Source: Rhynchospora pubera (taxonomy: Eukaryota; Streptophyta; Magnoliopsida; Poales; Cyperaceae). From it: 64,000 bases of DNA. Shown one piece after another: positions 62,410 to 64,000 of the stretch; the stretch's first letter is position 1; each line of letters begins with the position of its first letter. The position numbers were made by a program, and so were the translations under genes. The DNA lies in contig CM051461.1 in the NCBI GenBank assembly GCA_028095005.1, positions 166,860,610 through 166,924,609 on the forward strand, given 5' to 3'. The notes under the pieces were generated by a model. That model worked only from the letters and a program-made list of their open reading frames with translations. It was not told the origin of the DNA and ran no database searches.

Positions 62410-62768
62410 GCTATGGTGAGTTGCAACTCACCAAAGCGTCCGTGAGTCGCGTTCAAAATTCTGAAATTTAGTTCAAAATGACCGATCCAAACCGTCACAA
62501 AATTTTATATTTTTTCGAAATTTTTAATTATTTTTTTGAAAGTTTAGAAAATCATTAATCTAATTAGTTCTGAACCGTTCAAAAACAACAATTTTTAAAA
62601 ATTCGAAATAAATACTTAAAAATTTTAAAAATATATAAAATTTGGTCTGCATGGAGATTTCAATAGGGAGATCATATTAGACGGTTTGGATCGGTCATTT
62701 TGAATCAAATTTTGGAATTTTGAGCGCGACTCACGGACGCTTTAGTGAGTTGCAACTCACCATAGCAA
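62407..62768. mobile_element. Foldback MITE C of a cluster
   Basis: An almost perfect inverted repeat of about 44 bases, starting TTGCTATGGTGAGTTGCAAC and containing AAAGCGTCCGTGAGTCGCG. Inner arms share GACCGATCCAAACCGTC with its neighbours. The best preserved of the three. Confidence 0.85.
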
Positions 62769-63281
62769 AACTCTCTATATATATATATATATATATGTAT
62801 TCCTTTTTTTGATTCCTGAAACCACCATCACTAGTCAACACACACACACACAAAAGAAATGCTAAGATAGTATGCATCTCGTAACTGTTGAATTATTAAG
62901 ATATCAGTTCATAATATCCTAACTTGATGAATAATTTAAGTATCCTATTTTCGAGGTCAACGCACTGATTTCCAAAGGATTGCCTGGATCCAAAGCTTCT
63001 ATTCTGAGGGACCGTCTAGGTTGCTCTATTTTTGGTAAGCACAATGTTATTGAAGTAAAACAGTAATAACGAATAACGAATCAATGAAGATAAATAACTG
63101 GAAATTGATAAAATAAAATCTCTTTATCTCTTATTGCATGGGTATTATGAACTGCTACGCAATGACTCTAATCAAGCATTGCTCAGTTCAAAACTCACAA
63201 GTAAGTTCCAATGAAACACGATATATAGTTCTGGAGGTGAATTTTCAACTCTTGTCAAATTTATTTGAAAGACTCAATAAC
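62769..63281. other. Spacer, no gene seen
   Basis: Short TA run at 62774-62796 and a CA run at 62840-62851. Probably the 3' flank of the gene entering from the right. Confidence 0.45.
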
Positions 63282-63519
63282 CTAAAACAACTCTTCTAAA
63301 TCAAGAAAATGTAGGCTACCTAGACACTGTAGGGGGCCACAAAAGTTCTCGGAAGCTAAACCTTTGTACATGCTGGGTGGACCAGATGAGCTGCAGTTCT
63401 TCGCTTTCAGCCAGACCCACCATATAACTTGATCATGGGCATATAATGTCGATCCATTGACCACCTCTATAAACTCGAGGTGTGATGCTGCACTCTCATC
63501 GTACATTGAAACAATAGAG
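63282..63519 (-). CDS. Probable last exon of a gene extending beyond the right edge
   Basis: After a CTGTCAG acceptor, an open frame on the minus strand reads SIVSMYDESAASHLEFIEVV, NGSTLYAHDQVIWWVWLKAK and ends CLGSLHFLDLEELF then stop. A donor-like A|GTAAGC on the minus strand at the very right edge (63999-63994) would make the preceding intron about 480 bp with a (TG)n tract. The composition is protein-like, but I do not recognise the family with confidence. Upstream exons lie outside the window. Confidence 0.4.
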
Positions 63520-64000
63520 CTGACAGAGATGGTTTATGTAAGCAACTGAATATATCACAACTGAATTAATTAACGAGGGCATAAGAAAACTATCATAAAA
63601 ATCAGAAAGCCATGGTCTCCTTTAGTTTTGGTAAATGAAACAAAATTTTAGCCATTGATATGATTTTTGCATTGAAAATGGTAAAGTAAAGTGACATTGC
63701 TAAGAATTAGAGTTCTAATATACTCCGACAAATGGAAAAATAAAATTCCAGAATAACTATGCACTCCTAGAAGAATAGAAAGTGTGCTGCACTTCCAAAA
63801 TTGTAATAATCATTTTTACTCTTAGAATGATAAATGGATAAATGTAGCAGGACTAATTAATTATAAATTGGCTTAATTCTTTAGCTTGAGCACAGCTGTA
63901 AATTTTATCTTTTGAGCCCACTGTGCAATTTACAAAATACAGAACACACACACACACACACACAGGAGGGAGGGAGGGAGAGGGAGATGGAGAGCTTACT

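Noticed and set aside
1..64000. tRNA, rRNA and CRISPR signals
   Set aside because: No complete cloverleaf, ribosomal segment or regularly spaced repeat-spacer array was seen; the only tRNA-like piece is the short insert at 32.9 kb.

Overview
This is a 64 kb piece of nuclear DNA from a flowering plant, most likely a eudicot. The evidence is AT-rich, intron-split genes with GT..AG junctions, plant-only families (a WEB-type coiled-coil protein, an SNL6-like cinnamoyl-CoA reductase relative) and many small plant transposons. Nothing in it is bacterial, viral or organellar. The species cannot be named from the sequence alone.

Four genes can be modelled exon by exon with matching splice phases: a WEB-family coiled-coil protein (minus, 16393-19950, 802 aa), a NERD-domain protein (plus, 20932-25496, with a probable 1-bp frameshift in its last exon), an SNL6-like short-chain dehydrogenase (minus, 27464-31839, 305 aa) and a VMA12/TMEM199-type V-ATPase assembly factor (plus, 58682-60255, 204 aa). 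The WEB and NERD genes are divergent and share about 1 kb of promoter DNA. A seven-exon reading of an unrecognised protein (minus, 7536-8874) has consistent phases but one frameshift. Partial candidates lie at both window edges.

Two decayed genes are clear. At 5085-5656 is a RAD6/UBC2-type ubiquitin-conjugating enzyme relic in which the active-site cysteine codon has become TGA. At 43558-44586 is a calcium-binding endonuclease/exonuclease/phosphatase relic that has lost its N-terminus and the region holding the catalytic GDWN motif.

The rest is a graveyard of small DNA transposons. There are two neighbouring hAT elements (one with a perfect 8-bp target duplication and a transposase N-terminus remnant), a family of PIF/Harbinger (Tourist-like) MITEs with 3-bp duplications, some nested, and several foldback MITEs including three side by side at 61.5-62.8 kb. 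There are also long-TIR elements, three Helitron-like 3' ends, two tiny retroposon-like inserts, and an unusual 1 kb inverted repeat built of CTATAGCGG palindromes. The 5' region of the V-ATPase factor gene is present twice as an inverted duplication. The genes do not form a common pathway; they are ordinary plant neighbours separated by repeats.
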